Part shown: positions 25,541 through 33,940 of the stretch, one piece after another
How the letters are laid out: each line of letters opens with the position of its first letter
Numbering within the stretch: position 1 is the stretch's first letter
NCBI GenBank assembly: GCA_903883645.1
Contig: CAISBR010000058.1
Span: 1 to 63,318, forward strand
Length of the DNA: 63,318 nucleotides
Origin: an uncultured Myxococcales bacterium
GTDB taxonomy: Bacteria; Myxococcota_A; UBA9042
Direction of reading: 5' to 3'
Translations under genes and position numbers: made by a program
Notes under the pieces: model-generated
Seen by the model: only the letters and a program-made list of their open reading frames with translations
What the model was told of the DNA's origin: nothing
Databases searched by the model: none

Positions 25541-26479
25541 CTAGCCGCCAGTTTGCCGCTTGCGCTCGACCGCGGTGGGGTCGTGGTAGGCGTGCTCGGG
25601 GCCGGGGAAGGCGCCGGTCTGCACTTCGCCGCGATAATCGCGCAGGGCCTCGCCAATGACAGAGCCTAGCTCGGCATAGCGCTTGAGGAATTTGGGGGTA
25701 AACCCGGGATTCATACCCAGCAGATCGTACAAGACGAGAATCTGCCCGTCGCAACCCGCACCCGCGCCGATGCCAATCGTGGGAATCGTAAGCGCGGCGC
25801 TCACTTCGGCGGCGAGCTCGGCCGGGATCGCCTCGAGCACGATCGCATACGCACCGGCCTCTTGCAGCGCTTGCGCCGACTCGAGCAGCCGCAGCCGCGC
25901 CGCCTGGCCCTTGCCCTGCACCCGATGGCCGCCCATGGCGTGCACCGACTGCGGCGTAAGACCGATGTGACCCATCACGGGAATGCCTGCGTTGACAAGA
26001 GCTTGCACAATCGGCGCCACCTCGCTGCCGCCTTCGAGCTTGACGGCATGGGCACCGCCCTCGGCCAGCAGCCGGCCCGCCGACGCCAGCGCGACATCGA
26101 CATTGCGGTAGCTCATAAAGGGCATATCCGCAACCAGATGGGCATGTTGCAGGCCGCGCGCCACCGCCGCCGTGTGGTACACCACGTGGTCCACCGTCAC
26201 CGGCAGCGTGGTATCCAGGCCTTGCACCACGTTGCCCAGCGAGTCGCCGACCAGCACCACCTCGATGCCCGCCGCGTCGACGAGCCGCGCGAACGTAGCG
26301 TCGTAGCAAGTGACGGCCGAGATGCGCTGACCGCGGTCTTTGAACTCGCGCAGATGGTGGACGCGAATCCGGCCAGAGGGCGCAGCATTAGACGATTGTT
26401 GGGGATTTTCGATTGCGTACAGGCCGCGTACACCCGCGGTCTCAGACCGGTGCCCGGTCGGCAAATTCGGCGTGCTCAT
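25541..26479 (-). CDS. panB: 3-methyl-2-oxobutanoate hydroxymethyltransferase
   Basis: 312 residues. PanB transfers a one-carbon unit from methylenetetrahydrofolate to 3-methyl-2-oxobutanoate, giving ketopantoate. Signatures are VTCYDATFARLVDAAGIEV, VGDSLGNVVQG, ADMPFMSY, VKLEGG and MGHIGLTPQS, which include the metal-binding Asp and the catalytic Glu region. AGGAGG lies just before the ATG at 26479. The first 40 residues (MSTPNLPTGHRSETAG and onwards) are a poorly conserved leader. It is upstream of panC and downstream of the acyl-CoA carboxylase gene by 82 bases. Confidence 0.96.
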   Translation of the reverse strand: MSTPNLPTGHRSETAGVRGLYAIENPQQSSNAAPSGRIRVHHLREFKDRGQRISAVTCYDATFARLVDAAGIEVVLVGDSLGNVVQGLDTTLPVTVDHVVYHTAAVARGLQHAHLVADMPFMSYRNVDVALASAGRLLAEGGAHAVKLEGGSEVAPIVQALVNAGIPVMGHIGLTPQSVHAMGGHRVQGKGQAARLRLLESAQALQEAGAYAIVLEAIPAELAAEVSAALTIPTIGIGAGAGCDGQILVLYDLLGMNPGFTPKFLKRYAELGSVIGEALRDYRGEVQTGAFPGPEHAYHDPTAVERKRQTGG

Positions 26480-26561
26480 CGGGTGGCCTCCTGGGTTTGG
26501 TAGACCCCACCATGGCTTCACGGTACGAGATCGGCCGCGCAAAAGGCAAGCTCAGCTAGCG

Positions 26562-28130
26562 TTACAGCGGGATGTTGCCATGCTTGCGCGGCGGGTTGCT
26601 CTGGCGCTTGCCGGCCAACATGCGCAGGCCCTGGATCAGGCGCGGCCGGGTATCCTCGGGCAGCAACACTTCGTCGATGTAGCCCAATTCCGCAGCTTTA
26701 AAGGGATTAGCAAAGGTATCACGGTACTTCTCGGCGTACTCTTTGGCAGCGGCCACGGGGTCGGCGGCTTTTTGCAGCTCGGACTTGTAGACGATATTGA
26801 CCGCGCCCTCGGGGCCCATCACGGCGATCTCGGCGGTGGGCCAGGCAAAGTTCAGGTCGGCGCGCACGTGCTTGCTGCCCATCACGTCAAATGCGCCACC
26901 GTAGGCTTTGCGTGTAATCACCGTGAGTTTAGGCACCGTGGCCTCGGCGTAGGCATACAAAAGCTTGGCGCCGTGGCGGATGATGCCGCCGTACTCTTGC
27001 GACACGCCGGGCAAGAAGCCGGGCACATCGACAAACGTGATGATGGGGATGTTGAACGCGTCGCAAAAGCGCACGAAGCGGCCGGCCTTGGTCGAGGCGT
27101 CGATATCGAGGCAACCCGCCAGAAATGCTGGCTGATTAGCGACAATACCCACCGACTCGCTGCCCAGGCGGGCAAAGCCGACCACGATGTTCTTGGCAAA
27201 ATGCTCGTGCACCTCGAACAGGCCGGCGTCGTCGACGATCGCGCGAATGACGTCTTTAATATCATACGGTTTACTGGGATCGTCGGGCACCATGGTCGCC
27301 AGCTTGGCATCGCGGCGGTCGACCGGGTCTTGCGTGGCCCGCACCGGCGCTTTCTCTAGGTTATTCTGCGGGATAAAGGTGATCAGCTCGCGCACGGTGG
27401 CGATCGCCTGCTTTTCGTCGTCGCAGGCCCAGTGCGCCACGCCCGAGGTCGCCGCATGGCGCATGGCGCCGCCCAGGTCTTCTTGCGAAACCTCTTCGTG
27501 CGTCACAGTTTTGATGACGTCGGGGCCCGTGATGAACATAAACGAGGTGTGCTGCGCCATCACGATAAAATCGGTGATCGCCGGGCTGTAGACCGCGCCG
27601 CCGGCACACGGGCCCAAGATCAGCGAAATCTGTGGAATTACCCCCGAAGCCAGCGTGTTGCGGGTAAAGATGTCGGCGTAACCGGCCAGGCTGACCACGC
27701 CCTCTTGGATGCGCGCGCCGCCCGAGTCGTTGAGGCCGATGACCGGCGCTCCTGTCTTGGTGGCGAGATCCATGACCTTGCAGATTTTTTCGGCGAACGC
27801 GCCCGACAGCGAGCCGCCAAACACCGTAAAATCCTGGGCAAAGACGAAGACGGTGCGGCCGTGGACTTGGCCGTAACCGGTGACCACGCCGTCGCCCGGG
27901 ATCTTCTGGTGTTCCATACCAAAATCGGTACAACGATGCGTAACTAGCCGATCCATTTCGACAAATGTACCCGTGTCGAGCAGCATGTCGATGCGTTCGC
28001 GAGCGGTGTTCTTGCCGGCCTGGTGCTGGCGCGCGGCGCGGGCCGGTCCACCACCGGCGACGGCCTCGGCGTTGAGAAGGGCCAGACGGTCGAGGACTTT
28101 TTGCCGACGAGTCGAGTTCGGAGCGGGCAT
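26562..28130 (-). CDS. pccB: Acyl-CoA carboxylase carboxyltransferase subunit (propionyl-CoA carboxylase beta-like)
   Basis: 522 residues, typical for PccB/AccD5-type subunits. It transfers carboxyl from carboxybiotin to propionyl- or acetyl-CoA. Conserved stretches include [34 protein letters not shown] (oxyanion and CoA pocket), [16 protein letters not shown], and in the C-terminal half [35 protein letters not shown] and [11 protein letters not shown]. The last is shared with the homologous decarboxylase alpha subunits (methylmalonyl-CoA decarboxylase), so the enzyme class, though not the direction, is certain. No biotin-carboxylase or biotin-carrier gene is seen in the window. It lies upstream of panB on the same strand and is divergent from the POT transporter. 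Confidence 0.9.
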   Translation of the reverse strand: MPAPNSTRRQKVLDRLALLNAEAVAGGGPARAARQHQAGKNTARERIDMLLDTGTFVEMDRLVTHRCTDFGMEHQKIPGDGVVTGYGQVHGRTVFVFAQDFTVFGGSLSGAFAEKICKVMDLATKTGAPVIGLNDSGGARIQEGVVSLAGYADIFTRNTLASGVIPQISLILGPCAGGAVYSPAITDFIVMAQHTSFMFITGPDVIKTVTHEEVSQEDLGGAMRHAATSGVAHWACDDEKQAIATVRELITFIPQNNLEKAPVRATQDPVDRRDAKLATMVPDDPSKPYDIKDVIRAIVDDAGLFEVHEHFAKNIVVGFARLGSESVGIVANQPAFLAGCLDIDASTKAGRFVRFCDAFNIPIITFVDVPGFLPGVSQEYGGIIRHGAKLLYAYAEATVPKLTVITRKAYGGAFDVMGSKHVRADLNFAWPTAEIAVMGPEGAVNIVYKSELQKAADPVAAAKEYAEKYRDTFANPFKAAELGYIDEVLLPEDTRPRLIQGLRMLAGKRQSNPPRKHGNIPL

Positions 28131-28316
28131 GGCCTACCTGATGGGCCGCGAGACAAGTAGCGGGCGTGCCTGTTTAGCCCGGTTGGCCAACGGATTCAAG
28201 CCGGCTGCATAACTATATACGCATAGACTCGTAGATTCGCACGGTAGAAAATGGCTGCCACCTCATGCTAGCCTGCCGCCTCGGCTTTTGAGCCGCCCCG
28301 CCGCTTTGGAGACGAC

Positions 28317-29900
28317 ATGACCGCCGCTGCCAGCACCGCACCCAGCACCGCACCCAACGCCGCACCCAACGCCGCACCGAATCAGAAGACCTTTATGGGC
28401 CACCCCGTCGGCCTATTCGTGTTGTTCTTTACGGAGATGTGGGAGCGCTTTTCGTATTACGGCATGCGCGGTCTGCTCAAGCTGTACATGGTGAACTACC
28501 TTTTCGTGGGCCTGCGCCAGGCCTACCAAGGCAAGGGCTACGAGGCCATGGGCAACCCCGACCACGTGCTGGGCTGGGGTGTCATCCAAAAGTTCTTGCC
28601 GGCCAGTGACTTCGCTGGCGCGGCCCAGTGCATTACCGCCAAAACGGCCGCGCTGGTAAGCGGTGACGCTACCAAGGGCCTGCTGCCCATGGCAGCCAAT
28701 CTGGCGCACCAGGTCGCCGAGCAAACTTGCGTGGCCGGGCCCAAAGCCTCTGTGATCTACGGCTGGTACACGGGCTTGGTCTACCTTACGCCGCTTATCG
28801 GCGGCTGGTTGGCCGACAAGTACCTGGGCCAACGCCGCAGCGTCTTTATCGGCGGCGCAGTGATGGCGGCGGGGCAATTCTTGCTGTTCGGTCAAGAGGA
28901 TGCCTTCTTTGTGGGCCTGCTGCTGCTCATCTTGGGCAACGGCTTCTTCAAGCCCAACATCTCGACGCAGGTGGGCGCGCTGTACCCCGATGGCGATCCC
29001 CGCCGCGACGGTGCCTTCACCATCTTCTACATGGGCATCAACCTCGGCGCATTCCTCTGCAATTTCGTTGCGGGCACCCTGGCGATGCTGTACGGCTGGC
29101 GCTACGGCTTCTTGGCCTCGGGCATCGGCATGTTGATTGGCCTTGGCGTACAGCTGGTGGGCGGCAAGTACCTGGCGCCCGACACCTTGCAACAGCGCAA
29201 AGCGGCTGCACTTGCGGGCCATGCCGGCGTGCAAAAACAGGCCGAAAATCAGCCGCTCGACAAGAACGAGTGGAAGCGCGTGTGGGCTCTGGTCGCGCTG
29301 TGCCTGCTGAACGTGATTTTCTGGGCCGTGTACGAGCAGCAGGGCAACACCATGCAGACCTGGGCCGACGAGCAGACCATTTGGCCCACCTGGGCCAGCT
29401 CGACGTGGTTCCAAAGCATCAATCCTTTCTTTATCTTCCTTTTGGCCCCCGTGCTCGACATCGTGTGGCGCAACCAGGCCGCCAAGGGCAAAGAGCCGTC
29501 GAGCGTGAGCAAGATGGTGATCGGCTGCTTTGTGCTGGGCCTGTCGTTCATCGTGATGATCGCCGGGGCGAGCGCGATCGGCGACGGCAAGGGCAGCCCG
29601 CTGTGGCTGGTGGCCTGCACGCTGATGCTGACAATTGGCGAGCTTTACCTGTCGCCGATCGGCCTATCGCTGGTGACCAAGGTGAGCCCCGGCCGCATCG
29701 TGAGCATGATGATGGGCATGTGGTTCATGTCGAGCTTCTTCGGCAACATCTTGTCGGGCTACATTGGCCAGCTGTACACCACCATGAGTAAGCAGGGATT
29801 CTTCTTTGTACTCATGGTCTTGGGCATCACCGCCGGCCTAATGATGTGGGCGTTCAATAAGCCGCTGAAGCGCGCCATGGCCACCCACGATCCGGCGTAA
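28317..29900 (+). CDS. Proton-dependent oligopeptide transporter (POT/PTR family)
   Basis: 527 residues, about 14 hydrophobic helices. The start region FFTEMWERFSYYGMRGLL contains the POT signature ExxERFxYY on helix one, whose residues couple protons to peptide uptake. GGWLADKYLGQRRSVFIGG and FKPNISTQVGALYP are other PTR-family marks, as is FTIFYMGINLGAF. Peptide uptake by symport at the inner membrane is inferred with confidence; substrate range is not. Before helix one, the N-terminal tail contains the short repeat STAPSTAPNAAPNAAP encoded by four 12-bp units. GGAG precedes the ATG. It is divergent from the carboxylase gene across a comparatively AT-rich stretch around 28205-28250. Confidence 0.93.
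   Translation: MTAAASTAPSTAPNAAPNAAPNQKTFMGHPVGLFVLFFTEMWERFSYYGMRGLLKLYMVNYLFVGLRQAYQGKGYEAMGNPDHVLGWGVIQKFLPASDFAGAAQCITAKTAALVSGDATKGLLPMAANLAHQVAEQTCVAGPKASVIYGWYTGLVYLTPLIGGWLADKYLGQRRSVFIGGAVMAAGQFLLFGQEDAFFVGLLLLILGNGFFKPNISTQVGALYPDGDPRRDGAFTIFYMGINLGAFLCNFVAGTLAMLYGWRYGFLASGIGMLIGLGVQLVGGKYLAPDTLQQRKAAALAGHAGVQKQAENQPLDKNEWKRVWALVALCLLNVIFWAVYEQQGNTMQTWADEQTIWPTWASSTWFQSINPFFIFLLAPVLDIVWRNQAAKGKEPSSVSKMVIGCFVLGLSFIVMIAGASAIGDGKGSPLWLVACTLMLTIGELYLSPIGLSLVTKVSPGRIVSMMMGMWFMSSFFGNILSGYIGQLYTTMSKQGFFFVLMVLGITAGLMMWAFNKPLKRAMATHDPA
28332..28379 (+). repeat. Four tandem 12-bp units in the POT transporter N-terminus
   Basis: Two units AGCACCGCACCC and two of the form AACGCCGCACCS, at 28332-28379, encode the tail before the first membrane helix. 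The frame is kept because the period is four codons. Confidence 0.9.
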
Positions 29901-30052
29901 CACTACTTGTTGCGCTGCGTGACGATTCCGTAAACCTGCGGACTGCGGCGGCTGCGCCTGTTGAATCCTGGGTCGATTTGAGTAGTCTTGCACGTTCGCC
30001 CGCGCTCCGGCGTTAGGCGGCCCATCCCCCTTGGCAACGGAAGTTTGAAACG

Positions 30053-31252
30053 ATGACGAAGCTGTGGAGTCGAGTAGTTTTCGTGGGTTACTTGGTCGCG
30101 GGTCTGGCCGCGACGCCAGCTGTGCACGCCGAAGAGACCAAGGAAGAGCCGGGCCGGCCGCGCGTATTGGTGGTGCCGCCGGCGGCGATCGGCGAGGTGT
30201 CGGCGGTGCAGCTCAAACGCATCGGCAAGGGTGTGGCGGATCAGCTCAAAACGTCGTCGGTTTTTGATGTGGTGACCGATAAAGACAAGGTCGCGCAAAA
30301 GACCGACGGCAAGAAGAATGCGCCCAAGACCAGCGCCGCGAGCAAGCGCATCGATGCGGCCGATGCCGTGCGCCAAGAGGGCATGAACCTGCAGACCGAG
30401 GGCAAGTGGAAGGACGCGCTCGATAAATTTGGCGACGCGGTGAGCCTGTACGAGAAGGCTTACTTGGAATTGCAGGATTACGGCAACCTGGCCTCGGCCT
30501 ATACCGGCGCGGGCGTGGCGGCGTTTTATGCGGGCCGGCCGGCGGCCGAAGTGGCGCACTGGTTCGAGCAGGGCATTGGCATTTTGCCTACGCTGGTCAT
30601 CGATCGTCGCAAGCAAGATAAGGCGCTGCTTGAGCTTTTTGACAAGACCCACGAGCAGATGGAGAAGATGCCCAAGCTGAGTCTCGCGATCGACGGGCCG
30701 ACGACGGATGGGGTCGAGGCGTACGTCGATGGGGTGAAGGTCGGCGCCCTGCCCGCCAAGGCGAACGAGCTGGTCCCGGGCGTGCACTATGCGCAAATTC
30801 ACGGCGAGGGCTTTGTGCCATGGGGCGCGATCGTGCATATCCGCGGCAAAGACGCCAAGGTGACGGCCAAGGTTGCGGCCATTAAAGTCGAGGAAAAGAA
30901 AGTAGAAGTGCCGGTAACGGTCGATTCGCTGGCCGACTGTGCGCGCTTTGGCGGCTTCCATCTGCCGGTGTGCAAAGGGCCCTCGCCCAAGCTGGCGCGG
31001 CAAGTTGGCGCGAATTTCTTTGTGTTTTCAGCGATTAAGCTCGATCGCTTTAACCGCCCCACGCTGCACGCGTTTGTGATGGACACCGGCGACCTGCTGA
31101 CCGTGTCGGTCAAGCCGCAGGAACTGGCTGCGGATCTGGGCGATCTGAACAAGAAAATGGCGGATCTTGAGGCGGATGTGAGTAAGGCGGTCGAAAACTT
31201 CCCCAAAGCACGGGCGATGCAGAAGACGCCGGCAGCATGGTCCACGAAGTGA
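30053..31252 (+). CDS. Exported TPR/PEGA-like protein of unknown function
   Basis: 399 residues. A signal peptide (VVFVGYLVAGLAATPAVHA) is followed by a CsgG/TolB-like start (PRVLVVPPAAIGEVSAVQLK, GVADQLKTSSVFDVVTDKDK), a TPR stretch (GKWKDALDKFGDAVSLYEKA), a PEGA-like module (LSLAIDGPTTDGVEAYVDGV), and a last domain rich in VGANFFVFSAIKLDRFNRP, again reminiscent of a lipoprotein-fold repeat. This kind of mixed chain is common in Myxococcota and suggests a periplasmic scaffold. Its end overlaps the next gene by 16 bases, so the two are likely cotranscribed. Confidence 0.65.
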   Translation: MTKLWSRVVFVGYLVAGLAATPAVHAEETKEEPGRPRVLVVPPAAIGEVSAVQLKRIGKGVADQLKTSSVFDVVTDKDKVAQKTDGKKNAPKTSAASKRIDAADAVRQEGMNLQTEGKWKDALDKFGDAVSLYEKAYLELQDYGNLASAYTGAGVAAFYAGRPAAEVAHWFEQGIGILPTLVIDRRKQDKALLELFDKTHEQMEKMPKLSLAIDGPTTDGVEAYVDGVKVGALPAKANELVPGVHYAQIHGEGFVPWGAIVHIRGKDAKVTAKVAAIKVEEKKVEVPVTVDSLADCARFGGFHLPVCKGPSPKLARQVGANFFVFSAIKLDRFNRPTLHAFVMDTGDLLTVSVKPQELAADLGDLNKKMADLEADVSKAVENFPKARAMQKTPAAWSTK

Positions 31253-33219
31253 GCGCCCGCACAGCTTGTTTTGCGCTGATGGCGGTCTTGCTTGCGGCCT
31301 GTGGCGGCGAGGATGCGCCCAGCACGGGTACGACCGCGGGCAAAGACGCAAGCGCGGATAGCCAGGGGGACGCCGCGGTAGTTGCGGCAGTGGACGCAGC
31401 CAGCGATAGCAGCGCCGATGTGGCGCAGGACCCTTGCCCCGGCGGCGAAGGCTGCCTCTGCGAAGACGACGCAGGCTGCGACGACAAAAACCCTTGCACC
31501 ACCAACGGAAACTGCCAAGAGGGCGCCTGCAGCGCCCCCACCGCAGTGGTCTGCGACGACGGCAATCAGTGCACCGAAGACTTCTGCCTGCCGTCGGGCG
31601 CGTGCAGCAGCAAGCCGGCGCCCAGCTGGTGCAGCGACGGCAACCCGTGCACCACCGGCGATTTATGCAAAGACGGCGGGTGCTTACCAGGCGTAGCCAA
31701 GGACTGCGGCGACGGCAACCCCTGCACCGACGACAGCTGCGTGGTGGGCCAAGGCTGCCAATATGTCGACAACGCCAGCGAGTGCATCGCCGAAAACGCT
31801 TGCGCCGAGACCAGTTATTGCTCACTCGGCGGCTGCGAGCAAGGCAAGGCCAAGCCGTGTGACGACAATAACCCTTGTACATGGAACAGTTGCGACCCGA
31901 TCAGCGGCTGCCACTACCTGGGCGTGCCCGACGCGGCCACCTGCACCGATGGCGAGCTCTTCGGCGGGCGCTGCTGGAAGGCCATGAAACAAGACGTAAA
32001 TTGGAACCAAGCCCGCGAGGCCTGCCACGCCTGGGGCGGCGAATTGGCCAGCATGCGCAACGCCGCCGACAACAGCGCGGTACGCAAGGCCGCCGACCAA
32101 GTCTGCGGGCAAGTACCGGCACTCTTTGGCCTGAACGACATCGCCATCGAGGGCAAGTACCGCTGGGCCGACGGCGAGAACAGCAATTACGCGAACTTCC
32201 ACACCGGCGAACCGAACAACGCGGGCAACGAAGACGTGTTCGAGATCTATGTCGACGGCACGTGGAACGACCTGGCCGAGGGCGCGACCTTGGCGTGCGC
32301 CGTCTGCAGTCGCTGGGTCATCTACGCATGTGACGACGGCGAACCCTGCACCGCGCCTACAGTTTGCCAAGGCGGCAGCTGCTTGCCCGCCACCGTTACC
32401 CCCAGCTGCGACGACGGCAACGGCTGCACACTCGACGGCTGCGCGGTGGGCCTGGGCTGCGGCCACACCCCCAGCGACGACGGCAGCCTGTGCGGCGGTT
32501 CCGGAGTCTGCACGAGCGGTTACTGCGTGTTGCCGGCCAGCGAGGCCACCCCCAGTAGCTGCGCCGAGCTCGCCCAAGACGCCACCAGCGGGGTGTATTG
32601 GCTCGACCTCGACGGCCCGGGCGCGGCCACGCCCACCCAAGTCTACTGCGACACGCAAGGCGACGGCGGCGGCTGGTCGTTGGTCTTAGAAGTCGACGGC
32701 AGCCAAGCCGACAGCGCCTACGACAGCCCCCTGTGGATCGGCACCAGCCCCGAGCTGACCGCGCCGCCATGGCCCAGCAAAATCAGCGCCCGCTTGAAGG
32801 GTTACGCGACCATCCCGGTCAAAGACGTGCGCCTGGTCTTTGAGGTCGACGGCGTGCCGCGCAGCTTGGTCATCGCGGGCGGCGCCAAGGGCTCCACGCT
32901 CCAGCAGCTGCTAAACGGGCCCAAAGTCAGCACCAGCCTTAGCGTTTTGGACTGGGAAGGGCTGCTACCCAAGGGCACGCTGCAAGGCAACTGCTTGGAG
33001 CAAGGCTTTCAGGTCGAGGCCAGCGGCGTCAAATTGCGGCTAGGTATCTTTGGCAACAACGAGAACGACTGCAGCAGCGTCGACTCGTGGCTGGGCATCG
33101 GCAGCTCGGGCGGGCCCTGTGGCGTGGATACTCCACCCGGCGCCGGCAACGTGGCGTGCTGGGGCGGCGACCATGGCGGTGCAAAAACAGCTGCTATGGT
33201 CTATGTTTACGTGAGGTAG
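31237..33219 (+). CDS. Surface lipoprotein with Cys-rich repeats, C-type lectin and fibrinogen-like domains
   Basis: 660 residues. A lipoprotein signal with lipobox (VLLAACGG) is followed by an Asp/Ala/Ser linker and several CDDGNQCTEDFC-type repeats typical of Myxococcota surface proteins. About residues 243-364 form a C-type lectin domain: GELFGGRCWKAMKQDVNWNQ at its start, GEPNNAGNEDVFEI with an EPN motif that binds mannose-type sugars with calcium in other lectins, then GTWNDLAEG. From about residue 440 a fibrinogen-like C-terminal domain begins (SCAELAQDATSGVYWLDL, then VYCDTQGDGGGWSLV). The combination is more like an animal lectin or ficolin than a typical bacterial protein. It likely binds glycans on surfaces or prey, outside the outer membrane. 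A GTG at 31249 is a possible alternative start. Confidence 0.85.
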   Translation: MVHEVSARTACFALMAVLLAACGGEDAPSTGTTAGKDASADSQGDAAVVAAVDAASDSSADVAQDPCPGGEGCLCEDDAGCDDKNPCTTNGNCQEGACSAPTAVVCDDGNQCTEDFCLPSGACSSKPAPSWCSDGNPCTTGDLCKDGGCLPGVAKDCGDGNPCTDDSCVVGQGCQYVDNASECIAENACAETSYCSLGGCEQGKAKPCDDNNPCTWNSCDPISGCHYLGVPDAATCTDGELFGGRCWKAMKQDVNWNQAREACHAWGGELASMRNAADNSAVRKAADQVCGQVPALFGLNDIAIEGKYRWADGENSNYANFHTGEPNNAGNEDVFEIYVDGTWNDLAEGATLACAVCSRWVIYACDDGEPCTAPTVCQGGSCLPATVTPSCDDGNGCTLDGCAVGLGCGHTPSDDGSLCGGSGVCTSGYCVLPASEATPSSCAELAQDATSGVYWLDLDGPGAATPTQVYCDTQGDGGGWSLVLEVDGSQADSAYDSPLWIGTSPELTAPPWPSKISARLKGYATIPVKDVRLVFEVDGVPRSLVIAGGAKGSTLQQLLNGPKVSTSLSVLDWEGLLPKGTLQGNCLEQGFQVEASGVKLRLGIFGNNENDCSSVDSWLGIGSSGGPCGVDTPPGAGNVACWGGDHGGAKTAAMVYVYVR

Positions 33220-33224
33220 CTCGG

Positions 33225-33443
33225 CTACGCGCGCGGAGTGGACAGCTTCCGCGCAAGCGCGGCCCCTTGCGAACTGGGGAGCGGCCGCAGCAAGTCCAGC
33301 CCCGCTACTTCCAGCCCAGCCGCCAGCCGCTCAACCATCACCAGCGTAGGACTCTGCTGGCGATTCATCGACCAGTCACGCAACTCGGCATGTGCGTGAA
33401 GTTGCGCAATTAGATTGTCGTTGTTACCGGCGCCCTCAAACAA
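33225..33443 (-). pseudogene. Possible remnant of an XRE-type HTH regulator
   Basis: A 72-codon frame read leftwards contains SPTLVMVERLAAGLEVAGLD directly before LLRPL, which matches the second half of XRE/HipB-type HTH domains (SPTL...L..LA.ALGV...LL). The preceding DWSMNRQQ would sit where the recognition helix lies. No N-terminal half is recognisable, and the frame is short, so it is either a fragment or chance similarity. Confidence 0.25.
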
Positions 33444-33925
33444 CCCAAATCCGGTGAATTCTGCCCGGCCGCCACATCATCACCTCTGGCCAGCGGCGCG
33501 GCGACTCTGCGCCCTTGCTCACCGGGTGCACGTGGCCAAGGCCGACGCCTACTACTACCCTGATGTTATGGTGAATTGCGGCGGCGCAGTGGCCGATGCG
33601 AGCCAGGCAGTCGACGACGCGACGCTCATCGTCGAGGTGCTGTCGCCATCGACGGAAGTGACCGACCGGCGCGAGAAATTCAATACTTACAAGCGACTAA
33701 CTGGCCTGCAAGAGTACATGCTGGTCGCGCGAGAGTATCGGCAGGTCGAGGTGCTGCGCCGCCAAGGCGATGCGGGTTGGCTCTGCATGACGTACGAGGT
33801 CAGCGGGCCATTCGACTTGAAAGCGTAGCAATGTCGTGCACGATCGAGGAGTTGTACGAGGGCACTGACGCACCAGAGCTGTTGCCCAAGCCCCCGCCGA
33901 CCTACATGACCTGTTTCGACCTACT
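33415..33925 (+). pseudogene. Degraded Uma2-family (DUF820) endonuclease-like gene
   Basis: The stretch VAKADAYYYPDVMVNCGG, then ATLIVEVLSPSTEVTDRREK and YKRLTGLQEYMLVARE, followed by VEVLRRQ, is the core of Uma2 proteins (PD-(D/E)xK-type fold). The N-terminal third is missing or scrambled. At 33817-33830 the frame breaks: GPFDL then stops, but one base further on, ESVAMSCTIEELYEGTD continues in another frame exactly as the family does, so a single-base deletion is the likely cause. Restoring one G gives FDLESVAM. The gene is therefore truncated and frameshifted, and is unlikely to be active. It lies between two unrelated genes. Confidence 0.75.
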
Positions 33926-33940
33926 TAACGCTGTTTCGAC

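Noticed and set aside
28205..28250. AT-rich stretch as a promoter for the POT gene
   Set aside because: Boxes resembling TATATA are visible but no -35 at a fitting distance on either strand.
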